Source: JAIBAC01 sp046331095 (lineage in GTDB: Bacteria; Actinomycetota; Acidimicrobiia; UBA2766). From it: 64,000 nucleotides of DNA. The position numbers were made by a program, and so were the translations under genes. Of this stretch, positions 41,257 through 50,180 are shown piece after piece (position 1 is the stretch's first letter; each line of letters begins with the position of its first letter). The notes under the pieces are model-generated. The model saw only the letters and a program-made list of their open reading frames with translations, had not been told where the DNA came from and did not search any database. The stretch lies in contig JAXLRM010000005.1 of NCBI GenBank assembly GCA_046331095.1, forward strand, positions 186,001 to 250,000, in the 5' to 3' direction.

Positions 41257-42108
41257 ATGCGAGTCCTCGTCACCGGAGCAGGCAGCCAGCTCACCGCGCC
41301 CCTGACCAGTTCTCTCGAGCGCTCGGGCCACGAAGTGTTCACCTTGTCCCATGCCGACCTCGACATCTGCGATCTCGAGGCGGTGGATGCCGCGGTCCCT
41401 GGCCACGACGCCGTCGTCAACCTCGCGGCGGCTAACGCCGTGGACGGATGCGAGGAGAACCCAGTCGCGGCGTATGAAGGCAACACGCTCGGACCCATGG
41501 TCCTCGCCCGCGCTGCACGCGACGCCGGTTCCCGGCTCGTCACGATCAGCTCGGACTTCGTCCACGGCGGCCTGAACGACCCGCCGGAGTACCTCGACGA
41601 GACCGTCGAAGCGCGGCCCGTGAACGTCTACGGGCACTCGAAGCTCCTCGGCGAGAGGGCGGTCGACGCGGTCGGCGGGCGCGCCTACGTCCTGCGGACA
41701 TCGTGGGTGATCGGTGACCGCTTCCTCGGTGGCGTCCGCGCGAACATCGAGGCGGGCAGGGTCGGCCTACCCGCAGGAGGCCACGCCTGCCCGGCGCTCG
41801 CGCAGGACCTGTGCGAGGTCATCCGGATGCTTCTCGAGTGCGACGCTCCTTACGGGCTGTACAACGTCGTCAACCCCCCGCGCACCGATCGCCGCGCTCT
41901 CCTCGAGGCGATCGTCGCCGAACTCGGTGGTGATCCGTCGATCGTCACGGTCGGTCCCGACACCCGTCCAGCGCCGCGTCCCGCGTACTCGCCCCTCGGC
42001 GTCGCCAAGCTCGCGGCGCTGGGGATCGAGATGCCACCCTGGCGCGAGTCCCTCCACCGCTTCGTCACCGGACAACCCTCCGCCCTCGTCGGCGCCCGGC
42101 TCCGCTGA
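41257..42108 (+). CDS. dTDP-4-dehydrorhamnose reductase-like protein
   Basis: This 283-residue RmlD-family reductase begins MRVLVTGAGSQLTAPLTSSLERSGHEV; the nucleotide loop reads GAGSQL in place of the common GxxGQLG. It shows LDICDLEAVDAAVPGHDAVVNLAAANAVDGCEENPVAAYEGN, the serine motif ISSDFVHGG, the catalytic YGHSKLLGERAV, and LRTSWVIG. RmlD makes dTDP-rhamnose, a common exopolysaccharide building block. No rmlA, rmlB or rmlC is adjacent, so the exact product is not certain. The ATG at 41257 is 2 nt after the preceding stop. Convergent with the glycosidase gene across a family C repeat. Confidence 0.88.
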   Translation: MRVLVTGAGSQLTAPLTSSLERSGHEVFTLSHADLDICDLEAVDAAVPGHDAVVNLAAANAVDGCEENPVAAYEGNTLGPMVLARAARDAGSRLVTISSDFVHGGLNDPPEYLDETVEARPVNVYGHSKLLGERAVDAVGGRAYVLRTSWVIGDRFLGGVRANIEAGRVGLPAGGHACPALAQDLCEVIRMLLECDAPYGLYNVVNPPRTDRRALLEAIVAELGGDPSIVTVGPDTRPAPRPAYSPLGVAKLAALGIEMPPWRESLHRFVTGQPSALVGARLR

Positions 42109-42125
42109 CCCGACCCGAGCTGACC

Positions 42126-42249
42126 CCCGACGTGGGGACGCGAAACGGGTCCACAACCCACCTCACGTCCCCACGTCCGGTCCGGAACCCAGACCCGACC
42201 GACGTGGGGACGTGAAACGGGTCCACAACCCACCTCACGTCCCCACGTC
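42126..42249. repeat. Family C palindromic element, two copies, between convergent genes
   Basis: Two 49-bp copies lie at 42129-42177 and 42201-42249, 72 bp apart. They have arms GACGTGGGGACG and CGTCCCCACGTC and inner CACAACCCACCTCA. The arms, length and spacing are the same as in the dnaX insert at 2223-2343; the loops differ. It lies between the rmlD-like stop and the glycosidase stop, so it could end both transcripts. Confidence 0.92.
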
Positions 42250-42261
42250 CATGATGTCGGG

Positions 42262-43749
42262 TCAGTGAATCCAATCGGCGGGGACGACGTAGCGGATGGT
42301 CGTGGCGAGCTCGACGGAGGCACCGGGAGCAGTATCGGCAACCTTGTTCCCCAGGTGGTCGTACACCACGCCGGGGCCCGCATCGACGGGCCACATCACG
42401 GTTTCCCCCCTCCCCGAGGGGCTCCAAGCGGCGAATACCGGCCTGCCGTCGTCTGTGGTGAAGTCGACCGAACGTACGTCCGTGCCGTCGCCGGACAAAC
42501 CCAGCGCCGTCGCGCGACCGAGAACCGCCTTGTTGAAACGGTACGCCCAGTACGCGGGCCGCTCCGGTCCGGGACGGCCATCCACGCCGAAGTCCACGAG
42601 GCCGGTGTCCCAGTAGTTGCGCAGTGGGTTGATCATGTACCAGGCGAGGTTGTCCCAACCGAGCCCGACCGCCGTGGCGTAGGCCTTGGCGACGAAGTCG
42701 GCCTGTGCATCCGCGCCCTCGGGCGAGTAGGCGAAGCTGAGCTCGGACACCGACAGTCGGGGGTGTTGCATCCCGCGCCCCGCGGCCACGCCGAGCTGCT
42801 CGTGGGCTTGCCTCAAGAGCCTGTCGAGTTGTACGTCGGGGTCGGGACGGCCCGTTCCGGCCGCGAAGTGCATGTCGAGAACGTCGACGTCGGTCGCGTT
42901 CGCGACGGCGAGGACGGCGTCGAGGTAGGTTGGCATCGACACGCCCCCGGTCGCCACAAGGGCACCCTCGCCCCATCGATGGATCTGCTCCGTGCAAGCG
43001 GCGACGAGTTCCCCGTAGCGCTGCGCCGACCCGCGCCAGAATCGGAACACGAGCGGGTTCCACACGGGTCGTAGGTCCCCGCTTGGGTAATCGGGCTCGT
43101 TCCAGATCTGCCACACCGAGATCGCGGGGTACTCGTGGTGCAGCTCCTCGAGCCAGGTGCAGTACGGTCCGTCGGGATCGTCCCAGTCCTTGGGCGGCAT
43201 GAACTGTGAGACGTTCGGTCCCCAGAATCGCCACGGTCCACCCGTCACACCCCAGACCGGCGCGTTCCAGGGTGACGCCTCGATCTGGAACCCTGCCGCC
43301 GTGAACCCCTCGATGAGCGCGTGCACGTGGTAACCGGTGTCGAGTGCCCCTGGTCCGGCCGGCTGGAAGTAGCGCCACCCGGGGAAGAGTCGCACCAGGT
43401 CGACGCCGAGATCCTCGTACAAGGGGAGCCATGAGGGCAAGGTGCGTACCTGATCGGTAGAGGAACCAGTCTCCTGGTCGCCGTTGTCGGACATCCCCCA
43501 GCGGAACGCGCGGTCACCGCGGCCGTACGGTGGATCCCTCCAGAGAGCCGCGCGCTCCTCGACACTGCCTGGCTGCAACCGTGGGAGATCGAAGTGGGGC
43601 TCGGACACGTACAGGAGCGCGTCCACGAAGAACAGCCCGTAGACGACGCCGAGCACGACCAAGGGGGGAGCCAGTATGCGACGCCAACGCCGCTGGCGTC
43701 GCGGCGACACGACCCGCCAAATGGGGTGCTCCACCCGCGTATGGGTCAT
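42262..43749 (-). CDS. Membrane-anchored glycoside hydrolase (GH39/PslG-like, clan A)
   Basis: This 495-residue protein has one N-terminal membrane helix (ILAPPLVVLGVVYGLFFVDALLYV) preceded by arginines, so the catalytic domain faces outside. The beta/alpha-barrel has the acid/base Glu218 in ISVWQIWNEPDYPSG and a likely nucleophile Glu336 in LSVSELSFAY, the clan-A pattern. PslG, a related enzyme in Pseudomonas, trims exopolysaccharide during synthesis. ATG 43747-43749 overlaps the stop of the upstream GT-polymerase gene by 4 nt, so it is part of the biosynthetic operon and should act on that polymer. Specific linkage unknown. Confidence 0.85.
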   Translation of the reverse strand: MTHTRVEHPIWRVVSPRRQRRWRRILAPPLVVLGVVYGLFFVDALLYVSEPHFDLPRLQPGSVEERAALWRDPPYGRGDRAFRWGMSDNGDQETGSSTDQVRTLPSWLPLYEDLGVDLVRLFPGWRYFQPAGPGALDTGYHVHALIEGFTAAGFQIEASPWNAPVWGVTGGPWRFWGPNVSQFMPPKDWDDPDGPYCTWLEELHHEYPAISVWQIWNEPDYPSGDLRPVWNPLVFRFWRGSAQRYGELVAACTEQIHRWGEGALVATGGVSMPTYLDAVLAVANATDVDVLDMHFAAGTGRPDPDVQLDRLLRQAHEQLGVAAGRGMQHPRLSVSELSFAYSPEGADAQADFVAKAYATAVGLGWDNLAWYMINPLRNYWDTGLVDFGVDGRPGPERPAYWAYRFNKAVLGRATALGLSGDGTDVRSVDFTTDDGRPVFAAWSPSGRGETVMWPVDAGPGVVYDHLGNKVADTAPGASVELATTIRYVVPADWIH

Positions 43750-46700
43750 ACAGACAGCGCATCGAGATTGGCACGCCCCAACTCGGGTTCGGCCGGGCCG
43801 AGTTCGCTGTCCTCGATTGCCGGCATCACGAATACCAGCGCGATGTAGAGGAAGAAGATGCCCGAGGTCTGGATTACGAACATGGCCCCGTTGGTGATCG
43901 AGTTGACGATATTACCGAGGAACCACGCAACGGACGACAGGGCCAGGGCACGGAAGTACGGCGTTCGCAACCTCAGGAAGGCCATTACCGAATAGGCCAG
44001 GGTCAGACTCAACATGCATCCCATCAGGATCAGGCCCGGTATCCCGACCTCGGCCACTAGGTTGATGTAGAAGTAGTCACCCGGCTGGACGGGGATGACA
44101 TTGTGAGCCCGTGCTGCAGAGGTGTCTTCACCGCCACCTAGTAGGGAGCCCTGCTGTGCCTGGCCACCACCGATCACGCTGGCGAAGTCGGCAATGCTGA
44201 GTACACCCACGCCCCCACCGATCGGGTGTCTCAGGACAGCGTTGACGGTGTTGGTGCCCTTCTCCAGGCGGTCGGTGACGCTGGCGTTGTCGGACTTCGG
44301 GTTCTTGATGGAGGCGAGTTTCTGGCGCGTCGCTGCCAGGGGATTCTTCGTGGACAAACCACGCCTGGTGCTGCCCGACTCGGGGATCCAGAACCAGACC
44401 ATGACAGCGGCCAGACCCATGAGGACCACGGCCACGAACGCACGGACTCGCATACGCCCCGAGCCGAGACCGACGAGGAGCACGATCGGCACTGACAACG
44501 CCATGACCGCCAGCGCGATCCGGTTACCCGACGACACTGTGTTGATCCCCGCAAGTGGCAGGAACACAAGCAGGAACCATCGATGCTTGAAAGCCCCACG
44601 TTCGAGCAAACCGGCAAGCGCGATGACGAACAGCGATGCGCACCACATCGACCAGGTGGACGGGGTCGGCATCGTGCCGACATTTCGGCTCTCTGAGAGA
44701 AGGATGCGTTGCCCGACTGATTGGAAGTAGGCGCGTTCGAAGCCGAAGTAGCCGACCATGGCGACCTTGGTACCCCAGAGCATCGCGAAGAACCCGAGTG
44801 TCATGTACCAGGTTACGAGGCGCTTCACCGATCGACGGTCCTGCAGGTACACCAGCAGGCACCCGTAGAAGAAGAGTGGCTCGATATAGAGGCGCAACTC
44901 GCGCCATTTGGCCAGCCCTATGCCGTGCACGTTCGGGTTGAACACCTGTGCGAGTGCCCACCCCGCGTACAGCAGGATCAACACGTGAACGGGGCGAGTC
45001 CCCTTGAGTCGGAGTCGCACCGGTGGCGGCTGGATCAGGATGTGCAGCACCGTCGACCACATCGCGAGCGACCAGACGAACTGCAGCGGCAGGGGGTACG
45101 CGAAGCGGCGGAGGAAGTCGCCGACGAGCACGAACGCGATCGAGGTGAAGATCTTCACCTCGATCGTAGTGGCGAAGAAGAACACGACGGCGGCCGGCAG
45201 GGCGATCGCCATGATCAGGGGCAGGTTCGTGATTTCGAAACCCTTGGTAGCCAGGGCATTGACCCCGAGCGCCATCGCAACGAACAGGACCCCGATCCAC
45301 ATCATGGCGATGGCCACGTTGGAGGACTTCGTGGTGATACGACGCCCCGTGCCGGTTGCTCCGAGACGCAGAACCGGGAGGTAGCGCCCGATCACGTCCT
45401 CCCAGCCATGGCGTTCGGTCCCCTGAGCGAGGTCGTACTGGCGTTGCTGGAGGCGCCGGCGCGGCGTGCACAGGGCCGTGATCGCCGCTGCCAGCGATGC
45501 CGGGTCGCCTGACCTGGCAACCTCACCGCTGGTCCCCTGGTCGATCATCTCGTGGGCCCCGGACGCGTCGGTGATGGCGACAGGTCTGCCGTGCGCGAAC
45601 GCGAGCACCGCTAGAGATGTCGGCGTCCCTGCCCTCTCGGGGAGCACGACAGCGTCGGCTGCCTCGAAGTACACGTCGCTGTCGGGTGAGAACGGATCGG
45701 CATCGAACGCGACGGCGGCAAGGCCGCGCTCGGCGGCCCGTAGGGTCAAGGTGGCGGCCCCACCCGAAGTCCCCGGATTGACGAGGATCGCGTCGACCTC
45801 GATCCCCTGAGCGTCGAGAATTGCGAGCGCGTCGAGGAGGTCGTCGGTGCCGGCGTCGTCGAACGGTACGACGCAGAGTAGGACCGTGGAGCGCAGCGGC
45901 ACCCCGAGGCGGCGGCGACACTCCGCAGGATCGGACTGCACGTCCACGAGGAACGACAGGTCGCCGTAGGGAACGACGCGCACCCGGTCCGAGACATCGA
46001 GCGCGTCGCCATGGGGCTTGATGCCCTGCACTGGACGCGAGCGCGTCTCGCCCACGACCTCGTCTGCTGCGGCCTCGCTGAACGTGATGAGGGCGTCGAC
46101 ACGGTGGTAAAGCTTGCGCACGAAGAGCGGCCAAGGGCCGCCGCGCTCGGCGAACCACCAACGTGCCGTCATCCACATGCCGACACAAACGCCGTAGAAA
46201 CCCCCTACACGCATGAGGAGCTCGAGGCCATCGGGGAGAAACCCGAGGCCGAGGCGGTTGCCGAAGGCGAGCGCGACCCCGGCGGTCAGGATGCCGACGC
46301 CGATGCGCAGGTAACTCGCGTGCTTCCCGCGTGGGGAGAGCTCGTGCGCGACCCATACCACACGCCTGCTGCCTAGGTGGAGGAGCCGTACTGTGAAGGG
46401 GTCGAGGCGGCGGGGTGCCGATGACTCCCATACGACGACGTTGACTCGCAGCCGCCTGATAGTCCAGAGAAGCACGACCATGTTGAGGAACTCGAGCGAC
46501 GCTCGCCGCACCCACGCCGTCAGCCCCGAGGAGGGTCGAGACGTGTCGCGCAGCCACGGTGCGACTAGGTACTCGGGACAGCCGGGTACGAGGGGCTGCT
46601 CGTCGCGCCTGGGGGTCAGTAGGTACGTCGGCACCCCCACGGCCGCGAGGTTGCTGCAGAAGCCGTGCGTATAGGCCGCGACTGCACCTCTCCCGGTACG

Positions 46701-46781
46701 CTCCACGACGAGCGCGCCCGCTGGCTCACGGGGCGTGGTCTCTGCAGTTGAGGGAGCCCCCCTCTGGAGCGTGTCGGTCAC
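43746..46781 (-). CDS. Fusion of a GT4-like glycosyltransferase with a Wzy/O-antigen-ligase-type membrane polymerase
   Basis: The start is GTG 46779-46781, giving 1011 residues. Residues 1 to about 475 form a GT-B glycosyltransferase: VVWVAHELSPRGKHASYLRIG, VRKLYHRVDALITFSEAAADEV, RVRVVPYGDLSFL, DSDVYFEAADAVVLPERAGTPTSLAVLAFAHGRPVAITDASGAHEMI. It is interrupted at about 160-205 by hydrophobic segments. From about 486 the chain becomes a polytopic membrane protein of ten or more helices with a large loop and a conserved-looking ligase region (AARAHNVIPVQPGDYFYINLVAEVGIPGLILMG), as in O-antigen ligase/polymerase proteins. Such proteins usually are encoded by separate genes. It lies between wzz-like genes and the glycosidase and is probably the exopolysaccharide polymerase. 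Confidence 0.85.
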   Translation of the reverse strand: MTDTLQRGAPSTAETTPREPAGALVVERTGRGAVAAYTHGFCSNLAAVGVPTYLLTPRRDEQPLVPGCPEYLVAPWLRDTSRPSSGLTAWVRRASLEFLNMVVLLWTIRRLRVNVVVWESSAPRRLDPFTVRLLHLGSRRVVWVAHELSPRGKHASYLRIGVGILTAGVALAFGNRLGLGFLPDGLELLMRVGGFYGVCVGMWMTARWWFAERGGPWPLFVRKLYHRVDALITFSEAAADEVVGETRSRPVQGIKPHGDALDVSDRVRVVPYGDLSFLVDVQSDPAECRRRLGVPLRSTVLLCVVPFDDAGTDDLLDALAILDAQGIEVDAILVNPGTSGGAATLTLRAAERGLAAVAFDADPFSPDSDVYFEAADAVVLPERAGTPTSLAVLAFAHGRPVAITDASGAHEMIDQGTSGEVARSGDPASLAAAITALCTPRRRLQQRQYDLAQGTERHGWEDVIGRYLPVLRLGATGTGRRITTKSSNVAIAMMWIGVLFVAMALGVNALATKGFEITNLPLIMAIALPAAVVFFFATTIEVKIFTSIAFVLVGDFLRRFAYPLPLQFVWSLAMWSTVLHILIQPPPVRLRLKGTRPVHVLILLYAGWALAQVFNPNVHGIGLAKWRELRLYIEPLFFYGCLLVYLQDRRSVKRLVTWYMTLGFFAMLWGTKVAMVGYFGFERAYFQSVGQRILLSESRNVGTMPTPSTWSMWCASLFVIALAGLLERGAFKHRWFLLVFLPLAGINTVSSGNRIALAVMALSVPIVLLVGLGSGRMRVRAFVAVVLMGLAAVMVWFWIPESGSTRRGLSTKNPLAATRQKLASIKNPKSDNASVTDRLEKGTNTVNAVLRHPIGGGVGVLSIADFASVIGGGQAQQGSLLGGGEDTSAARAHNVIPVQPGDYFYINLVAEVGIPGLILMGCMLSLTLAYSVMAFLRLRTPYFRALALSSVAWFLGNIVNSITNGAMFVIQTSGIFFLYIALVFVMPAIEDSELGPAEPELGRANLDALSV

Positions 46782-46806
46782 GGCCGATCCTGCCCTCCGT
46801 TTCGGA

Positions 46807-47583
46807 TCAGTAGGAGCGGGCACCACGCCGGGGTCTGCGCAACCGTGCTCCCTGGGCGGTGGCCGCCGCCGCGATCGGCGCCGGCTGACTTGGAGCGAAT
46901 GCCGGCGGGCCACCGTTCGTCGGCAATGCCGCAACCGCTGGTGCCTCGGGTGCGCCGGCGGCCTGGACGCTCTCCATGCCGAATGCGACCAGTAGTCCGA
47001 CGACAAGACCGAGGAATCCACCGACCATGACCCAGATCGCCGGCGGGAATCCGCTCGGACTCTTCGGAATCTGCGGCGCCGAGATCACCGAGATCGTGAG
47101 GCGATTGGCGCCGAGCGTGCCCGAATCGTCCTGACGCTGATCGAGCCACTCCTTCAGGGAATCTACGACCGCGATGGTGACGGCCTGAGCGTCGCTCGGG
47201 TTGTCTCCGCAGGAACTGATGCTCATGACCTGCGTTCCCAGTTGGGACTCGGCGCCCGTGCAAGCGGCTATGTCCTCGGGCGAGTAGACACCGTTGAGCT
47301 TCTGGGATGCCCTCTGCGCGATCTCGTCGCTCTGGATGATCTCGACGTAAGTGGTGGGCAGCGTCAACAGACGACCAAGGGCAGCCGTGGCAGCGGTGCC
47401 CGCCAACTTGGGCTGGTCCAAGAGGATCTTGGCAGAGGACGTGTACCCGGACTTGCGTGGCGTGATCCCCCCGCTGCCGATCTTGAACACAAGGAGACCG
47501 CTGATCAACAACCCGACGAGGGCGCAACCCGCGATCAGTAGCCATCGCCGGGCGACGATGCGGATCACTTCACCGAAGTTCAT
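46807..47583 (-). CDS. Wzz/CapA-type polysaccharide chain-length protein 1
   Basis: This 258-residue membrane protein has an N-terminal helix (WLLIAGCALVGLLISGLLVF) and a C-terminal helix (AIWVMVGGFLGLVVGLLVAFGM) flanking an extracytoplasmic domain of about 150 residues, the Wzz layout. The SAKILLDQPK and PKSPSGFPPAI stretches near the two helices resemble the family's conserved parts. No Walker motifs follow, so there is no fused tyrosine kinase as in Wzc. The alanine/proline-rich C-terminal tail ends in RLRRPRRGARSY. ATG 47581-47583 has AGGAG upstream and overlaps the stop of the paralogue 47580-48287. Confidence 0.83.
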   Translation of the reverse strand: MNFGEVIRIVARRWLLIAGCALVGLLISGLLVFKIGSGGITPRKSGYTSSAKILLDQPKLAGTAATAALGRLLTLPTTYVEIIQSDEIAQRASQKLNGVYSPEDIAACTGAESQLGTQVMSISSCGDNPSDAQAVTIAVVDSLKEWLDQRQDDSGTLGANRLTISVISAPQIPKSPSGFPPAIWVMVGGFLGLVVGLLVAFGMESVQAAGAPEAPAVAALPTNGGPPAFAPSQPAPIAAAATAQGARLRRPRRGARSY

Positions 47584-48287
47584 GCTTGGCTGCTCCTGCT
47601 GAGGTGAGGCAGTGTGACGGGACGCCTTCGTGGGCGGGTGGCTGTGGGCTTTGCCGCGAGGCGCTTCGCCTTGGGATCGGGCACGGGCAGACCGAATGCG
47701 AACACGACGCCTAGCGTGAGGCCGCAAATGGCTCCGAAGACGAGCCAGTCGTTCGCTACGAGCGACGCAGGCTTCACGGTGTCCACGGTGTCGGAGTCGA
47801 TTACCGAGGCGACCACCCGGTTGCTCTCCGACGTCCCCGCGTTGTCCTGGCGGGTGGTCATCCAGTCTACGAAGGCGGCGCCGGCAGCCTGGGACAGCGC
47901 TACTGCATCCTCACTTGAGTCGCCTGCGACGTCGATCTGAAGGATCTGGGTTGCCAGCACGCCGAAGGCCTTCACTCTCTCCTGGATCTCCTCGGGTGAG
48001 TACGCACCGCCGACACGGCGCGAGATCTCCTCGGCGAAGGACTGGGTCTGCACGATCTCGGCGTCCGAGACCGTGGTCAGGATGAGGTTGATGGCGGACT
48101 GGGCATCGGCGCCGGGGGTGTCGAGGAGGACCCGCGTGGAGCCCCGGAACGATCCGGCTCTGGGTTGGAGTCCGCCCGAGCCGACCGAAAGCTGGGTGGC
48201 GCCGGCCACGATCATGCCGAGCAGGCAGAACGCGAGAATGAGGAGGAAGCGTCTTCCCAGTACTCGCAGGATGCTGGCCAGGTCCAT
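47580..48287 (-). CDS. Wzz/CapA-type polysaccharide chain-length protein 2
   Basis: This is a paralogue of the next gene downstream, with 235 residues: an N-terminal membrane helix (RFLLILAFCLLGMIVAGATQL), a periplasmic-type domain with STRVLLDTPGADAQSAINLILTTV and GGAYSPEEIQERVKAFGV, and a second helix (WLVFGAICGLTLGVVFAFGLPV) followed by a basic tail. The GVYSPEDI and GGAYSPEEI segments align between the two proteins, supporting duplication. A pair of chain-length proteins without an attached kinase suggests a heteromeric regulator of the polymerase (inference). The 190-bp gap upstream (48288-48479) shows no gene. Confidence 0.82.
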   Translation of the reverse strand: MDLASILRVLGRRFLLILAFCLLGMIVAGATQLSVGSGGLQPRAGSFRGSTRVLLDTPGADAQSAINLILTTVSDAEIVQTQSFAEEISRRVGGAYSPEEIQERVKAFGVLATQILQIDVAGDSSEDAVALSQAAGAAFVDWMTTRQDNAGTSESNRVVASVIDSDTVDTVKPASLVANDWLVFGAICGLTLGVVFAFGLPVPDPKAKRLAAKPTATRPRRRPVTLPHLSRSSQA

Positions 48288-48479
48288 GGGAGCTCACACC
48301 GCCGTGGTGTTCGTCACGTCATCAATGATCCCGACCCCACGGCTGCCCGGGCCCAACGGGCCTGCCGCGTCCTTCTGCAAGCGGCAGTGGGATCCCTGCA
48401 GGGTAACCCCGAAGAAGCGCGTGTTCCGCCACTTTCCGAGAGCGGGCGGCGGCTTCGTGGCCTTCAGACGACCAGCTCG

Positions 48480-50054
48480 TCAGTAGGCGCCCTTTCGCAA
48501 CACCAGGACGGGGATCGTCTTCAGCATGAGTTGCAGGTCGACCCACAGCGACCAGTTCTGGATGTAGGCGAGGTCGAGCTTGACCATCTCGTCGTAGGTG
48601 AGGTCGCTGCGTCCGAGCACCTGCCAGAAACCGGTGCACCCGGGCCGCACGTTGAGGCGCTTGATGGCGAGGTCGCCGAAATGCTCGACCTCGACCGGGA
48701 GGGCTCTGGGGCCCACGAGGCTCATCTCGCCCTTAAGTACGTTGACGAGCTGGGGTAGCTCGTCGAGAGACGTCTTGCGTATGAAGCGCCCGACCCGGGT
48801 GATCCGGGGGTCGTCGCGCATCTTGAAAAGGAGCCCGTCGGAATCGTTGCACTCCTGCAGATCAGCGAGGCGCTTCTCGGCGTCGGTGCACATGGAGCGG
48901 AACTTCAGCATCATGAAGTAGCGCCCCCGGTGCCCGGCGCGACGCTGGAGGAAGAAGACCGGTCCTCCGTCCTCGAGCTTGATCGCGATCGCGACAGCGG
49001 CCAGGATCGGCGCGATCACCAGGAGCGCGAGTGCCGCCCCGACGACGTCGATCAGGCGCTTGCCCGGCATCATGCGGGGCGAGTACGACAGCCGACCCAG
49101 TGAGATCAGCGGGATCCCCTCGACGTGCTCGACTCCACCGGGTGAGAGCAGGAAGTCCTTCAGCGGCGGCACCAGTGCCGCGTTCACGTCGAAGCCGTCG
49201 ACGGCCAAGAAGCACCGGGTCGCGAAGTCGAGGTGGTCGGCTTCGGGCACGAGCACGAGTTGCTCGATGCCGTGGTCGTTGACGAGGTCGGGCAGGTCCT
49301 CGGGATGGACGACCAAGCTGAGGTCGTCCTCGCCGCGGGCATCTGCGATGACCCCGACCACTCGCATCCCCAGGTCCGGGTGCTTCGCGATCTTTTCGAC
49401 GAGATGAGCGACCGTGGGTCCACGCCCGACTACCAGAGTGGGGCGTGCGCCGAACCCACGCACGCGGAGGATCTCGGCGACGAGGTGCATCGTGCCGCGG
49501 CCCACGACGAGGAACACGAACGTGAGCAGCGACACGAGGGCGGCGTCGCGGAGTGTGTAGCCGCCGATGTTGGGGTAAAGCGCTGCGAGCACGAACGCGG
49601 CCACGGTCGATCCGGCGAGCAGGCGAGGGAGGTCGCCCAGCAACGTCTTGGGGGTCACCCCCTGGTCGGGCGCGTAGAGGCGGCAGGCCATCAGGACCGG
49701 CAGGAACGTGATCAGGATCGGCCATGCGACCACTCTGATGACGAGCAAGGTCACTATGCAGATCGACGCGATGTCGGCCACGAGCCGCACCGGTGCCGCG
49801 ACACGGGCGATCCTGCCCAGCACGCGGGCGGCGAGACCCGACGACCGGTCGGGCAGGTCGGCGAGGACCAGCTCGGGAGACCGCCGGGGCTCGGTGCCGC
49901 CATGCAGCACCCTCACGTTCTCGCGACGTCCGTCGCCCCGGTTCACTCGCGGTGGGAGGTGACGGTCCTCGACGTCGGAGCGGGTGGTGAGCGTCATGTC
50001 TTCAAGATCTATCTGCTGCCAGGGAGTCTCCAAGTCGCGTCCCTGGAACGTCAT
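48480..50054 (-). CDS. Undecaprenyl-phosphate sugar-1-phosphate transferase (initiating, WbaP/CpsE type)
   Basis: This 524-residue exopolysaccharide polyprenyl glycosylphosphotransferase starts the repeat unit by moving a sugar phosphate onto the lipid carrier. The N-terminal region has several membrane helices and a CoA-binding-like Rossmann domain (RPTLVVGRGPTVAHLVEKIAKHPDLGMRVVGVI). A membrane helix (DVVGAALALLVIAPILAAVAIAIKL) leads into the catalytic domain: GGPVFFLQRRAGHRGRYFMMLKFRSM, TRVGRFIRKTSLDELPQLVNVLKGEMSLVGPRALP, RPGCTGFWQVLGRSDLTYDEMVKLDLAYIQNWS. All motifs are intact. The start is ATG 50054 or, giving a shorter leader, ATG 49997. Divergent from purF. Confidence 0.93.
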   Translation of the reverse strand: MTFQGRDLETPWQQIDLEDMTLTTRSDVEDRHLPPRVNRGDGRRENVRVLHGGTEPRRSPELVLADLPDRSSGLAARVLGRIARVAAPVRLVADIASICIVTLLVIRVVAWPILITFLPVLMACRLYAPDQGVTPKTLLGDLPRLLAGSTVAAFVLAALYPNIGGYTLRDAALVSLLTFVFLVVGRGTMHLVAEILRVRGFGARPTLVVGRGPTVAHLVEKIAKHPDLGMRVVGVIADARGEDDLSLVVHPEDLPDLVNDHGIEQLVLVPEADHLDFATRCFLAVDGFDVNAALVPPLKDFLLSPGGVEHVEGIPLISLGRLSYSPRMMPGKRLIDVVGAALALLVIAPILAAVAIAIKLEDGGPVFFLQRRAGHRGRYFMMLKFRSMCTDAEKRLADLQECNDSDGLLFKMRDDPRITRVGRFIRKTSLDELPQLVNVLKGEMSLVGPRALPVEVEHFGDLAIKRLNVRPGCTGFWQVLGRSDLTYDEMVKLDLAYIQNWSLWVDLQLMLKTIPVLVLRKGAY

Positions 50055-50180
50055 CGGCCTCGCCTCGTCGCCCGGCTGACACGGGTACGGGAAATCCGCC
50101 GCGGCAGTGGGATACTGGTCATCCGATCAGACCCCCGACCCGATTCCCGAACCGGGTCGGCCCCGTGAGGATGGGCAACC

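Noticed and set aside
48288..48479. A small gene in the gap between the Wzz and sugar-transferase genes
   Set aside because: Only short frames without a ribosome-binding site or plausible codon use were seen.
50055..50180. A purine riboswitch ahead of purF
   Set aside because: The 126-bp region lacks the conserved purine aptamer core and has no obvious terminator/antiterminator pair.
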